Below, piece after piece: positions 23,264 through 35,403 of a stretch of 64,000 bases of DNA (position 1 is its first letter; each line of letters begins with the position of its first letter). Source of the DNA: Jaapia argillacea MUCL 33604. Its lineage: Eukaryota; Basidiomycota; Agaricomycetes; Jaapiales; Jaapiaceae. The position numbers and the translations under genes were made by a program. The stretch covers positions 579,926 through 643,925 of the forward strand of contig KL197716.1 in the NCBI GenBank assembly GCA_000697665.1, read 5' to 3'. The notes beneath the pieces are model-generated. The model did no database searches. It was not told the origin of the DNA and worked only from the letters and a program-made list of their open reading frames with translations.

Positions 23264-24840
23264 TCACGCCTTGTAATCCGGCCTTAACGAACGCACAACC
23301 TTGCCTACAATCCAACATCAGCGAACCATTCCAGCTATCCGAAGCCCCAAGAAGAGGTGAAAGGCATGAACGCGACTCACCAGCCCGCCAAATCTCCTGC
23401 TCATCAATCTCCTTCAACTCCTTCGCCAAATCCTCCCGGTAAGTCGAACGTCCATTGAACTCAAGTGAGTTCTTGGTCTCGGTGCCATTCTTCACGCTCT
23501 CATAGAGTTGCTCGAAGATTGGGGTATTGGCCTTTTCGAAGATGGGCGCCCAGTCGAGAGCACCACGACGAGCGGTTGTGGAGCAGGCGTTGTACATGTA
23601 GTCCATGCTATTGTTTATGTTAGGTTAACTAGATGAGGAACAGAAACGACATAGAACGTACCCTTTCTCGCCGATCAAGGGATAGAGGGATTGGGTGGCT
23701 TCCTCGACGGTCTCGTTGAAAGCTTCCGAGGGTGAGTGGCCATTGGCGCGGAGGACTTTGTATTGAGCAAGGAACATTCCCTCTGAAAAACGGCGCAATC
23801 AGCACTGAGAAAGAAATGGATAATGAGCCTGAAGCTTACGGATACCACCCATCAACTATAAAAACGAGCAAGAACTTAATATCAAAAGCGCGACTTGAAG
23901 TGGGAATCACTTACCACACCACGCTCACCATACAAATCCGAGTAGACCTCCTTCTGGAACGTCGTCTCGTACATGTAACCCGATCCAACACCAACGCCAA
24001 TGGCAGTCGCTTTCTCCAACGCCTTTCCAGTCACATCCTGGAACACAGCGATACTCGAATTGATACCCCTTCCCTCCTTGAACAAAGTTCGGACAGTGCG
24101 TCCTGAACCCTTAGGAGCAACGAGGATGACATCAACATCGGCAGGAGGGATGACGTGGGTGAGGTCCTTGTAAACGACGGAGAAACCGTGGGAGAAGTAG
24201 AGAGTTTTGCCCTTGGTGATGAGGGGAGCAATGGTGGGCCAGGTCTGAGATTGGGCGGCGTCGGAAAGGAGGTTCATGATGACGGTACCCCTGCCGATGG
24301 CTTCTTCGATAGGGAACAGAGTCTCTCCAGGTACCTATGAATAATTGAGTCAAGGCGCCCAAAGATGTGCTCGAGTGTGACGAACCCATCCGTCCTCTTG
24401 AGCTTGCCTCCAGCTCTCACCATCCTTGCGTACACCAACAATGACGTTGAGTCCATTGTCACGAGCGTTCAGGCCCTGTCCGTGACCTTGTGAACCATAA
24501 CCAATGATGGCCAAGGTATCATTTTTGAGGTAGTCCTGGAGCTTAGCCAAAGGCCAGTCGCTTCGCTCGTAAACAGTCTCCTCGGTACCAGCAAAGTTGA
24601 GAGTCTTGACTCCCCGAGCAGTCTACCAACCATATGTCAATACGCATTCCTTGTTTGCGAGAAAACAAATTTGCCAACCTCAACAGTCGATCTCCGTGCC
24701 GACCCAGCAACAGCAGAGCGAGCCAAAAGGGAGTACGACGCGGTCTGTGCCGGTTTGGCGACGATCTTGGCCGCCGCACGGGGTGCACGACGAGCTGTTG
24801 ACCGTAAAGCCTGGGCAGAACGAGCGGCGAGGGAGGACAT
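23264..24840 (-). CDS. ILV5: Ketol-acid reductoisomerase, mitochondrial
   Basis: NADPH- and Mg-dependent isomerisation and reduction of acetolactate or acetohydroxybutyrate in valine and isoleucine synthesis. The start ATG at 24840 opens a basic, Ala/Ser-rich presequence ([20 protein letters not shown]) typical of mitochondrial import. After an intron come [20 protein letters not shown] and [20 protein letters not shown], the NADPH-binding loop, then [48 protein letters not shown]-like [10 protein letters not shown], and the C-domain [19 protein letters not shown]. The last intron splits WRAG; the final exon reads [12 protein letters not shown]-stop. Length and order match fungal Ilv5. In yeast this protein also associates with mtDNA nucleoids; nothing here tests that. 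Confidence 0.95.
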
Positions 24841-24877
24841 GGTGGTGTTGGAGGAAAAAGTTACGTTTGCAGGGATT

Positions 24878-24884
24878 GAGTCAA
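24878..24884 (-). promoter_or_regulatory. Gcn4/Cpc1-type site TGAGTCA upstream of ILV5
   Basis: A perfect palindromic TGA(C/G)TCA lies 38 bases before the ILV5 ATG. General amino-acid control factors (Gcn4, CPC-1) bind this sequence upstream of amino-acid biosynthesis genes in fungi. The position is unusually close to the start, probably in the 5' UTR, so it may be chance. Confidence 0.35.
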
Positions 24885-26178
24885 CGCCAACTTAAAGAGG
24901 TCGAAAAAGATTTCGGCCGAAATAGGCGTATTGCCGAAACTCCGGTCGCACATGAGGATGCTTCCGAATTGCAAAGTTGAGGTGGCGGTTTGCTGTTGGT
25001 TTGCTGGCAGCATACTTACGACTAACGAACGTGTAGCACCTGTCGATGTTGGGTGTATGTAAACACGAAGGAGGGTACAACAACGGTGCAGTAGAACTAC
25101 TGGCAATGAGGACGAGGACGATAGATATGCGAAATCCGAGGGCAACTCAGAATATTCCTCCCGATTTTCTAGGTCCGTCCGTGACGACGAATGAGGGTTG
25201 TCGACGTTGGATAGTGTCCGAAGTTGGTTCCAATGCGGGTCACAGAGCATGGACAAGGCCCGTAGACTCGACAATGTTGGATGATGTTGTGCACGATCGA
25301 GCGTTGAGGAAGTCGCCCGTCCGATCTAACATATACCATCTGAGCACAGGGTGCATGGGCGTTTTCCATGTCGAGACTCCATGCAAGGCCACCTGCGAAA
25401 CATTAGATAATGGGGTGAAGACCTTACTTTGGGTTCAAAGATGACGGTAATGATTGGCAAAGGCTACCCTTAGACGGACATTTGGGGGGCGGGCCCGGGC
25501 GAATTCTGTTGTGTCGAGATAAACACAGAAGTAAACGGACTTCGACAATTGTATTCCTGCGGCGGGGGTGATTTAGGGTGATGGCAACGACGGGTTCGGT
25601 TGTGGCGGCCTGAAAGGTTGTAGCATCCATGACAAAACATACAATCGAATCATGGAGCGAATGGCCTAGTCACTGTCGCTCAGTTACGGGATCACCGCGC
25701 GGGAAAGAGAAGCGCCTACTGAATGAAATGTTCGTCCCCCTTTTCCCCAACTTGCTCCAGCACTGACGAGAGGCACCCAGAAGGTGAACTCAAGATAGCT
25801 CATAACATATGCAGAACTTTGGGTGACGGCAACATAGAGCAGTCGAGAAACAGAGTGGTGCGATGTCTTGGCAATAAAGCAGAGGTTGATGGTCCAAATG
25901 TTTCCCCAAAATCGTCGTTTGACTCCTAGATATTGCAGGGCGCTAGAAGGCGGAAAACAAACGGAAAGACGGACAGACGTTGGCAGCGAAACCCTGCTAA
26001 AGTGGACAGATGGTGGAGGTCGAGAGTAGAGATGCAGCATCAGCTGACCCTTCCAAATGGCCTGGATTGTCACGTCGGTCACAACCAAACGTGACATTTC
26101 ATCCAGCCATAATGTCGGTGGGTCGCGGAAGGGAGATCTTGTTTGTCCTGTGTCTGCCCTCCATCTCTACCATCAACC
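24885..26178. other. Divergent intergenic region between ILV5 and the dioxygenase gene
   Basis: About 1.3 kb carrying the two promoters. Frames of 130-140 codons occur on both strands (for example 25046-25444 plus, 25684-26097 minus), but their composition looks random and no intron pattern supports them. Confidence 0.4.
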
Positions 26179-28253
26179 ATGCACCGTTTCTATCTGCTTT
26201 CTACCGTTAGAAAGGGCATGCCCACTCGGGCGCTCAGTCGCACAAACGCGACCAGGGCTTACACCGTATCTGTCAGTACCACTTCCATATCCATCGACCC
26301 ATTCTAAAGGCTAACTGTCCCCGCTTCGAATTATGTGATTGGATGGGCGATCTTCAAGAACACGTACTCGGCCCAAGTCCGAAGGGGTTTCTCTACCACT
26401 CAATTCGCTCGTTCAGCAACCGTCAGTGCAGCCTTGAAGCCATCGCAATCATCGTCTGTCTTGGAACATGCGGCCGAAGCGGCCGATGCTGCTGCTGATG
26501 CGAAGAACCTTCCCGTAGTCAGTATGGATGATCGGGAGGTTGCGATCGGCTGGGAGGATTCTCGTACATGGTCCAGATAGTACGTACCATTCTTCCTGCC
26601 TGAGGAACGTTTCTGACTATGGGTAATACGTGTCTTCAGCCATCACATCTGGCTTAGAGATCATTGTAGATGTCCAAATTGCTACCACCAAATCACCAAG
26701 CAGCGCTTGGTGAATACATTCGAGGTAGCTACCAAGTTTCCAGCTGCTACTGTATTGGGATTGCTGACGTTGCACAGATACCAATTGATATCAAGCCAAC
26801 AAAAGTACAAGCTGTTTCCGAGGGTTTGGAAGTGACCTGTAGGTTTCAATAATCCCCCTGTTGTTCCATAACTGACGTACCTATCTGTAGGGCCGTCATC
26901 CCCATCCCACATCGTCGTTTACCCATGGTCTTGGCTGAAGGAACATTCTTACAACCCCCCAGTCCACAAAAAGCCTCCCACTTCTGAGTAAGGTCTTTCT
27001 ATGCGACATTCCAACTTACCGCTTCTCACGACAATTTCCAGGAAAGTCCTTTGGGGCTCGAAGATCGCCCAGGATCCTCCATCCGTGACTTACGAAGAAG
27101 TTATGGCAAAAGACAACGAGGGCTTATACAAGTGGCTCTATAAAATTGTAAACCTTCTCTCGTATCTTCAGAGAGCTCCGAGACGGTGTGTTGAATTCGA
27201 ATCATTCGTCAGGATCGGTTCGGATTCTGCTTCGTCACCGGTGTCCCGACTACGGCTGAGGCCACAGAAGAACTATCCACTCGCATTGGGTTTATTCGGG
27301 AGACCCAATGTACGCCTGTCACCGTTCTATTTCCCCCTTCCGTCAGCTCATTATAATATTCTACAGACGGAAAATTCTGGGACTTTACTTCGGATTTGGC
27401 GAAAGGTGATACGGCCTACACTACCCTCGCCCTCGGTGCCCACACCGACAACACCTACTTCGTTAGTCTGCTTCCGCTTCTTTCATACTCCCCTCATCTC
27501 AACTCATCTTCAGACCGACCCTTGTGGGATCCAACTCTTCCACCTGCTCTCCCATACGGAAGGCACAGGCGGCGCAACTCTCCTCGTCGATGGTTTCTAC
27601 GTAGCTTCCATCCTCAAAGAACTCCACCCAAAGATCTACTCTCTCCTCTCTCGTGTGCCCGTCCCCGCACACGCGGCAGGAGAGCCTTCCGCCTTGTACC
27701 GTCCCACTCCCCTCTTGGGATACCCAGTACTCGGTCATGAGAGGGGATCTGGAGAATTGGCTCAGGTGAGGTGGAACAATGATGATAGGAGCGTGATGAC
27801 TTCGTATGGTGGCGAAGATGTGGAGGAATGGTAAGTGGTTGGATCTTTGATGTCCGTGTATCAGTGAGAAATCAACCGAGTGGATCTTTTCCTATCAAGG
27901 TATCATGCAATCAGGACTTGGAACAAGCTCTTAACCAGTCCCGATTCCGAGTACTGGGTCCAGTTGACACCCGGTACCGCCGTAGGCAAGTCCCGCTTCT
28001 TCTCGTTCCGCTCCATCCTTCACAAATCTAACGAACTGGCTTCGACATTGTAGCCGTCAACAACCACCGCGTCCTGCATGGCCGCTCTGGATTCGACGGC
28101 AAACGTAGAATGTGTGGAGCATACATCGGCGTCGACGAGTTCCGCTCCAAACTAGACACGCTCGCTGAGAAATTCACGCCGGACTCCGTCACTCAGCAAA
28201 CCTCTTCCTACGCAACTGTTAACGGGCGCAGCATTTGGAGCTCTGCGCTTTAG
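26179..28253 (+). CDS. Trimethyllysine dioxygenase (carnitine synthesis, step 1)
   Basis: Fe(II)/2-oxoglutarate enzyme hydroxylating N6-trimethyllysine, usually mitochondrial. The ATG at 26179 starts MHRFYLLSTVRKGMPTRALS; splicing to NTYSAQVRRGFSTTQFARS gives an Arg/Ser-rich import signal. Next come VVSMDDREVAIGWEDSRTWS and HHIWLRDHCRCPNCYHQITK, the DUF971-type Cys-rich N-domain, then YPWSWLKEHSYNPP. In the catalytic domain, LALGAHTDNTYF supplies the HxD iron ligands, EGTGGATLLVDGFYVASIL is the family signature, and NNHRVLHGRSGFDGKRRMCG carries the distal His and 2-oxoglutarate Arg. It ends NGRSIWSSAL. A trimethyllysine rather than a butyrobetaine enzyme is favoured by GGxTLLVDGFY and RVLHGR..F.G.R..CG.Y. 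Convergent with LYS4. Confidence 0.9.
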
Positions 28254-28546
28254 AGCTTTTCGACAATCTTTTCGATTCTGAGGAACTGAACTATGAAATG
28301 CTGCAACAATTTGTTATCGGGGGGAATCTATCAATCTCGGGGCAGTAAATAACGTTGTATCATCATCATCACTAACAATCATTTGGATCTTTTTGCTCAA
28401 TCACAATCATCATGGTATTTTGGATTGTATTCTTGACGCTGTCGTGGTGTATGGTCACGGTTCGTTCTAGCGATACAGAAGGCGATGAGAATATATATCC
28501 AAGAGGGTACGCTCTGTACAAGGACTTCCTTTTCAATCGTCCCCAG

Positions 28547-30785
28547 CTATTGCTCGGCTTGTATAGACTTCAGGACGTATCCCTCTAATCCACCACAAGT
28601 CCACAACTCCTGCACACTCGGCCCAACCAACCCAACCTGATACACCTTCTCCTCACCATTCGGCAAAGTAACCAAAACCTTCCCATCCTCCATACCAACG
28701 CTAATCCCCAACCCCTTATTCACCGTTAACTCACCCTCCAACCCACCAGCGCCCCCCTGACCATTCAAAGCATACTCCTTCGTAAGATCGGCAACGAGTT
28801 CGGGGCACTCAACGCATACCAATCCGTTATTGATGGCGTTTCGCTTGAATATGTCACCAAAGGAACCTGCGATCACGAGCGGGACGCCAGCTGATTTGAG
28901 AGCTGTTGCTGCTTGCTCACGTGATGAGCCAGTGCCGAAGTTATAACCCGATACTAGTATGACACCCCTCTTTTCCGAGTTGGCAGAGGAAGGTTGGTTT
29001 TGAACGAGAGTGGAGACGAGGGCGGCAAATGAGGGATCGTAATTCTCCATAACGACTTGTGCTTGGCGTTCAAGTGTAATGTCATCTTGGTAAGTGTATT
29101 TTCCGGGATAGATTCCGTCGGTATTGAGGTTATCCTGAGGCGCGAAAAGGAGGGGACCAGAGAACGCCGACGGAAAACCGTCGAGGACGGGTTCCTTGGT
29201 CGACGCAGAAGCAACAGTCTCCGCAGATCCAGATGCTGTGACCTCCACAGAGAAGAATGTTGGTGCACCGGGAGGAGGTAAAGATGCAGCGTCCAGTGAG
29301 TCAGGTCCAGAGATGTATCCCTTGATCGCACTAGCAGCCACAACAGCGGGACTAGCCAAATAAGCCTGTGCTTTCGGATGTCCCATCCTCCCTTTATAGT
29401 TCCTATTCGTCGCACTGATCCCCGTTTCACCCTCTTCCAACAATCCCGTCCCAAGGCCAATACAAGGCCCACAACCGGCCGGTAAAACCTTTGCACCGCC
29501 CGCGATCAAGGTCTCCCAATCACCATTCTGCTCTGCTTCCTGTTGGACTTCAGAGCTGGCTGCTGCGATGTAGAACTGAACGCCTGGAGCGACTTTATTG
29601 CCTTTGATGACGGAGGCTGCTGCTGCGATATCGGAGGCGCGAGAGTTTGTGCAGCTTACGAGGTAGGCTTTTTGGATTGCGATTTGGGATGATTGGAGAG
29701 TGGGGAGGGGAGTGGAGATTTTGACGCTATTGGGTCCGGAGACGTGGGGTACTAGGGTCGAGAGATCGAAGACGAGATGGGAGGAATAGTAGGCTGTGGC
29801 ATCGGATGCTATAGGGTAGGTACGGAGGTCGTCAAGTCGTTTGCGGTTGATACGAGGGTGATCGGGTGGAGGTGGGATACCAGTTGAGGAAGTAGAGAAT
29901 GTCCGAAGGTCGAGCTTGTTAACTGCCCGATCGTACCATTTTAACAGAGTCTCGTCCACTGGGAAGACTCCGACTAAAGCACCCCATTCCGTCGTCATGT
30001 TGGAGATCGTAAGTCGATCATCAACACTCAAAGCCGACACTCCTTCTCCCGTAAACTCGATAGCGGCATTTAAAACCTCATCCTTGTTGAACGACCCACA
30101 AAGGGCAACGATCACATCCTTCCCAGTGACGCCCGGCGCCAACTTCCCTCGCAGCTCAACCTTGACCATTCGAGGCACCTGCCACCAAGTCTTTCCAGTC
30201 GCCCATAACGCAGCAGCGTCTGTTCGAACGATAGGTGTCCCTACACATCCTACTCCTCCGTACATGTTACTGTGGCTGTCGCTTGCGACAGTAAGCGTGT
30301 GAGGGAAGGCATAACCTTCCTCGACGAGAATCTGGTGTCCGATACCTCGCCCTGCTGGGAAGAAATCGATGCCATGGGTTCGTCCAAAGGCCTCAATCGT
30401 AGCGTACTTAGAAAGGTTCTTGGAGGATTTGTTTTGGACATCGTGGTCGAGTGTGAAAACTGGCTGCCGTGGATTGTGTATCTTTGTCGCGCCAATGGAT
30501 TTGAATCTAACCAAATGTCTTAGTCACTGGATGACGCTGTACAGAATTTCAAAAGACTCACTTGGATATCACAGGTCCAGTGTTGTCGTGGGTCATAACG
30601 TGCTCAGGCCGTATCATGACATAGTCTCCAGCCTTCACCACCTTTCCCGCTGGAAGATCGACGGCATATTTTTGCACGACCTTTTCAATGATGGTTTGAG
30701 GTATCCGAGGCACTTCAGAGACTGTAGCAAACGACCTTGAGGAGCCATATCCAAGCCTGAGCCAAGGCGTAACCGACAGGCGCAT
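28547..30785 (-). CDS. LYS4: Homoaconitase, mitochondrial (lysine synthesis)
   Basis: Hydrates homoaconitate to homoisocitrate in the fungal alpha-aminoadipate route to lysine; carries a 4Fe-4S cluster. Two exons, 30562-30785 and 28547-30506, join in frame to 727 residues. The N-terminus [20 protein letters not shown] is a mitochondrial presequence. Diagnostic stretches: [80 protein letters not shown]. The cluster cysteines are in [11 protein letters not shown] and [10 protein letters not shown]. The swivel domain has [20 protein letters not shown]. The [12 protein letters not shown] pattern separates homoaconitase from aconitase. Divergent from the DUF7704 gene with only 127 bases between start codons. 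Confidence 0.95.
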
Positions 30786-30912
30786 TTTTGCTGGTCGAGG
30801 ACGAGAAAGAGCTGTCGGCTTTCTTCGGATCGTGACACGCGTGATGCGTAACGCTTTCCTTGCCTGCTGTTGGCCTACTGCTCGACTTTGCTCTGTACTT
30901 CTACCGTCAACG

Positions 30913-31458
30913 ATGGCGAGTGCCTCAGCGCCTGTTATTCCTTTCCTCCCTTATCGCCTTTTCTTTCTCTACCTGGAACCCATTTCTGCGCTCGCAGGAG
31001 CATACTACGCTGCCGCCAAACCTGCCGAATATCTTCAAGATCTCGATCCCACCGACACGGTCTCCAATGTATATCTTTCCACACAGACGAAAATGTCTCT
31101 ATATCAACTAGCGAACCTCTACCTCCTCTTCGCTCTATCCGAACATCTCGTTCTATCCTCCGCGACTTCCCTCAGAACCTGGAAGCGCTTACTTTTCTGC
31201 TTCCTCATCGCCGACTTTGGCCACCTCGCGACTATGATGTGGACTGATCAGGGCACAGAAATATTCTGGAACTGGGAGGAGTGGAATGCCATGGCATGGG
31301 GAAGTATCGGATTGGTTTACATGGGCGCTTCATTGAGGATGGCGTTTTTGTTGGGTGTTGGTATGAATGAGCCATCGGAGGGAAAACACTATGCTGGGGA
31401 GTGGAATGTGAAGAAAAACGCTGATTGGTACACCCTTCCTTGGATCTCACACACTTAG
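30913..31458 (+). CDS. DUF7704 family membrane protein
   Basis: Small fungal membrane protein of unknown role, about 181 residues, one exon. I chose the ATG at 30913 ([20 protein letters not shown]) because family members open with a short tail followed by I..PY..FFLY.EPISAL.GA; the open frame reaches further upstream but overlaps the shared promoter with LYS4. Four hydrophobic segments: [54 protein letters not shown] and [20 protein letters not shown]. The [11 protein letters not shown] and LIADFGHL motifs are typical of the family as I know it. Confidence 0.8.
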   Translation: MASASAPVIPFLPYRLFFLYLEPISALAGAYYAAAKPAEYLQDLDPTDTVSNVYLSTQTKMSLYQLANLYLLFALSEHLVLSSATSLRTWKRLLFCFLIADFGHLATMMWTDQGTEIFWNWEEWNAMAWGSIGLVYMGASLRMAFLLGVGMNEPSEGKHYAGEWNVKKNADWYTLPWISHT

Positions 31459-31994
31459 CCAAAGGACTATGGCTCTCTCTATGGAACTGTTGCTTGATCG
31501 ATTGGCTCTGTTTTTCACGGTCTCCCTCCTGATGTCTGATCTATGGGCTTCAAGTTTACTTGTACGACCACTGGACGCTCAATCTGTACTTTTGACCGTA
31601 TCCTTTCACCTCGCGTGAGTTTGGGGCTTTTTTGGCTAGTCGATCCGCTGTCCTACTACGCTTTCCCCATCTGCTTTGTTTCAGTCGAATCTTTGCTTCG
31701 CTGTATTCTCAGTCCAAAGTGTACCACCCCTGATTACTGTATGGCCATGTGTATCTTCGAAGATTCATTCATTTGTTCAATTTTGCCGTACGTTTCTTGG
31801 ATGCTTACTCTTCTCGTCTGTCAAGAGAATTCGACAATCAGACTTTACGATATCGCACAAGGGAGTAGATGTTGTAAACGGTAGGTATCGAGAGCAAGCC
31901 GAAAGCAAAATACAAAGCAGTGTGTACGAGTCGTTCCACGAGTATCCTAGTCAGAACTCCACAACATAAATGCCATCGCTCTTTCTACGTGGTG
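31459..31994. other. 3' flanks of two convergent genes
   Basis: A cysteine-rich frame of 113 codons (31543-31884 plus) shows no known motif and overlaps another frame; probably UTR sequence. Confidence 0.4.
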
Positions 31995-33307
31995 CTATGG
32001 AAGAGGGACCGCTGGTACCCTCCGCAAGATGAACGATATCCGTCGCCACCAATGAGCAATAGTCCGAAAGAATCCAAAGAAGGCGATGTCGTCGTTCTTG
32101 ATGACTCGAGAACGAAGCTTCCAGCTGCTCAGCGATTTACGAACCGAACCGAACCGAACCACAACCTCGTCTATCGTGGGACGCTGGGTGGGATCCTCCA
32201 GCATCATATCGGTCACGAGGGGTTGCATGAAATCGAAACCTTTACTGGACTAGTTGAAATGGAATGATGAATCTCTGGCTAAGGGGTGACATGAATGAAA
32301 CGGAGTACCTGAATGAAGTCCTCTCGAATCATGTTACCCAGATAGTAGATATCGGTGTGAAAGGGGTTACATTTGTAGTTTGTTCGTTGCATATTGGCAG
32401 GAGTGAACTCTGGAGGTGAATCATCCCCTCCCACAATAATCGGTTCCATAGATGGATCGTCCCCGGGTTGGTATCGCCGAGATATCCCAAAATCAATGAG
32501 ATAATACTTGGGTGGTCGCTGTGTGCGTGTAAAGTACTTGGCGTGGTGATTATAGTCGTATGAGAGGCCTATGTCGGCGGGATGGAACGAGTTTGGATAC
32601 ATTGCTCTTGGATCCATCATGATGTTCATCCCATTACAATCTCTGAAGGAGGTCAGGTAAAATGTGAGTGAGTAGTGTATGTCACTTACCTATGCGCGAC
32701 TAGGTTTGTGTGCATGAATTGTATACCCTGAGGAGGAATCAATCACAGCGACAGATGCCACGTTGACGGGCAAAACACACCTCGAAAATCTGTTGGAAAC
32801 AGGAGATCGCTTCGCCAAATGTGTCAAAGCGAGGGTTATTGAACCGTCTTGCGAAAGGCATGACAAGAATCACCAAGTCCTCCTCATCTGGGACTTGCAA
32901 CACCTCGTATAGCGGCACACAGTGGTTTTTTGGATCGCTGGCCAGGGGTTCGGAGGTAAGGAATTGGATTATTTCCACTTCGTATGGGTGATCTCTCTTG
33001 GAAAGCTTCTTCAGCGCCACCATTGTGCCATCCGACGTGCGTGTCGCATCGATGATCTGCCGGAACTTCAAGATGGCTCAGCTGGGCTGCTGCAACACCT
33101 AGACCAAAGCATACTCACCGGAAATTCTCGACCATCCTCACAGATGAACCAAAGCTTCTTATTCCCCCTCCATGAAGGTATCCATTCAGGATTATAGCGA
33201 GGTCGGAGGCCATAACCACGGCTTTGCAACCAGACATAGTGGTCCCTCCAGAACTCCTCGTAAGGAAGTAGGCGCGCCCCTTCATCGTTGTCGAGTTGAA
33301 GAGCCAT
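31995..33307 (-). CDS. Protein kinase-like protein (fungal expansion type)
   Basis: Starts MALQLDNDEGARLLPYEEFW RDHY in a non-kinase leader (WLQSRGYGLRPRYNPEWIPS, W.G......EDG), then a compact kinase fold: VALKKLSKRDHPYEVEIIQF supplies the beta-3 lysine and probable C-helix glutamate. YEVLQVPDEEDLVILVMPF is the hinge, AHRDCNGMNIMMD the catalytic loop (HRD and N kept, split by an intron), and YLIDFGISRRY the metal-binding DFG. IYYLGNMIREDFIQ and MLEDPTQRPTIDEVVVRFGS form the C-lobe. The C-terminal tail is hydrophobic and basic (FFGFFRTIAHWWRRISFILR), perhaps membrane-associated. All core catalytic residues are present. Kinases with this leader are common as lineage-specific expansions in mushrooms. 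A GAACC micro-repeat (32141-32160) lies in the last exon. Confidence 0.8.
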
Positions 33308-33766
33308 TTGCGACTAGAGTATTGCAAGTGAATGAATGTGAAGATCGACAGAGTCAGTGGTCATAGCCTCGGAGTTTCGAAAGCTGGCTGGATGGAGAAC
33401 AATTGGCGGGTTGAGCTCCGCGCGTTTTGTCCGTTTTGAGAAGTTTGATGGGATGTTGATCGTTCAAATTACTCGATCAATTGCGAGACAAAGAAGTCTG
33501 GCACAAATATGGACCCATCTCTCACTCGATAACATTTACAACCAATTCTTTCCTCGCACGCAGAACGATGACAAGGAAACCAGGTTCCCATCTGTCGATA
33601 CTTTTATATTGTGATGCCTGAACAGAGAACAAGGAGTTGATCCGCGCGTATCTATGCAGGCCTGGGGAAGGATATAACCATCCTGACTTTCCATTATCCA
33701 TCGTCGAGGCTGGCTCTCACCCTTCTATCATTTTCTACTTTCACCTACTGAGGTTTCTCCGTCATC

Positions 33767-34715
33767 ATGGTCACTTATTTTCTATTCAAGTCCCAACTAC
33801 AGCAAGCGGAGGTTCATCTTAATAACGGCGTAACGATAATCAGAACCCATGAAGCCATTATCCACGAAAGAGATCTGGCAGAGTTAGTCAAGACTCACAA
33901 TAAGTAAGTGCTGTGCCCCGGCTTCCGACCAGTGACGGGGCTGATCGAGCTTTAGGCTCTCAGCAAGACAGTTATCCTACACGGACACGGTCCTATCTTT
34001 ATCGACCATGTTCATGGGGATGTTTCGCGTGCCTGTCCATGTCACTCAATGTCAGGAGTTTGAAATCCAAGCTCATGTAAGCAGTCTTGCCTCTGCGCCA
34101 CGAAGCTGTGGATAACGTCGTCTCGGCTCATTCTCCAGCGTGTCAGTCGCTTTGCGATGACCGATGCTATCGAGGCACCGGACAACGAAAAATCTGGACA
34201 AATTGGTAAATCGTTCTCAAATTGTCACCATATACGTTGTCTCACCTCCCGTCTTCAAACAGATGTGGATCTGCAAACGGGTCCTGGTGAGACCGGCGCC
34301 GCCAATTTACCCAGGCAGCCGAGTAACTCTACCATGCAGAGTGATTATAGCAACCCTGGCAGCACCAATAGCGTGCGGGGTTGGAGGACAGATGGAGGGA
34401 TCACTATCTTCCAATCCCCGAGCACGCAGGCTCTTCTCGAAGTTCTCCGACAGCAGGGCGTTAATGTGAATCTTCGAATATCGAGTGTCCTCCCGGCATC
34501 AGAGCATGCGCAGTAAGCTCCAAACCCCTTCTCTTCCCCCCCCCCCCCTTGTTAACATTGAATCTCTTAGGGATGGACAAGATGCAGAGTCGTTCATGAC
34601 CCATTTCACTCGGATCGCATCAACAACTGGCTCTAATTCCTCGTCGGATGACGTCCTTATCGCCGTTCAACCCCACAGTTCACTATCAAGTTCAGATTCA
34701 GTGCCGATGCAATAA
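33767..34715 (+). CDS. Unrecognised gene, five exons
   Basis: Exons 33767-33903, 33956-34076, 34139-34205, 34263-34512 and 34571-34715 have consensus GT..AG introns of 52-62 bases and keep one frame throughout, giving about 239 residues from MVTYFLFKSQLQQAEVHLNN to SVPMQ-stop. Exon 2 encodes ARQLSYTDTVLSLSTMFMGM then FRVPVHVTQCQEFEIQA; later parts are Ser/Asn-rich and include RTDGGITIFQSPSTQALLEV and EVLRQQGVNVNLR, then DGQDAESFMTHFTRIASTTG. Intron 3 (57 bases) is also open, so it may be retained. Intron 4 contains a run of 13 C. I recognise no domain. Divergent from the kinase gene, about 460 bases between starts. Confidence 0.6.
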
Positions 34716-35029
34716 CATCTGCACCCTCGTCACTTAACTAGGATTATTTGACATACAGGACATATCCACTCTCTGCGAGAGGCTGGATAGTTCGCCTCCT
34801 CTCCTTAGTATATACTACTATACGCCCTGTCGTTTTATTACACCTTTTTACTTCGAACGTTTTCCAAATGCGATACCGTGTTTCAAGCAGCTTTGGGGAG
34901 ACAACAGAAATTCATGGCGTGAACGCCGCTCGGTACACGGAAAGAATATAAGTATATATATCGTGGACACAACACGACCGATGAACAAGCACCGCCAAGA
35001 TATACTCATGCGAGAAGGATCGGGAGAGG

Positions 35030-35403
35030 AGGACCCTGGATTATAGTGGGAGGGGTAGGGTACCCGTCCCGGTAAGAATCCTCCTCCAAACGGCGGGAGG
35101 TAGGGTTCAGTCCCGGTACAAGTGTCCCCAAATGGCAGACAACTTGGATAGTCGTCCAGGTAGAGTACCGGGGATCCGGAAAATTTTGGCGACGGACCAG
35201 CGAGAGACCAAAAAAACACGGCCTTTTGCCACCGACGGACAGGTCGGATATGGGAATCCCGGTAAAACGGGTCACGGAAGCCCCAGAAACTTGGATATGA
35301 TCCATGTAAATTCGGCATGATTTACTCCGGAAACCGTACAGTAGACGCATTGGGAGGTCCCCCACGTCCATATCCGACCTACCCATCTATAATCCAGGGT
35401 CCT
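35030..35403. mobile_element. Non-autonomous DNA transposon (MITE), hAT-like
   Basis: A 374-base element begins with AGGACCCTGGATTATAG (35030-35046) and ends with its exact reverse complement (35387-35403). It is flanked on both sides by the same 8 bases, GGGAGAGG (35022-35029 and 35404-35411), a perfect target-site duplication. An 8-base duplication is typical of hAT elements. A second inverted pair lies inside (GGTCGGATATGG near 35240 and its complement near 35370). No transposase frame is present. It sits in the convergent gap between the unrecognised gene and the F-box gene. Confidence 0.8.

Noticed and set aside
30832-30912. Upstream in-frame ATG of the DUF7704 gene ([10 protein letters not shown]...)
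   Set aside because: It adds 27 residues not expected in the family and would start almost on top of the LYS4 5' end; the ATG at 30913 fits better.
31543-31884. 113-codon Cys-rich plus-strand frame
   Set aside because: Overlaps a second frame, has no start context or relatives, and sits in a convergent 3' region.
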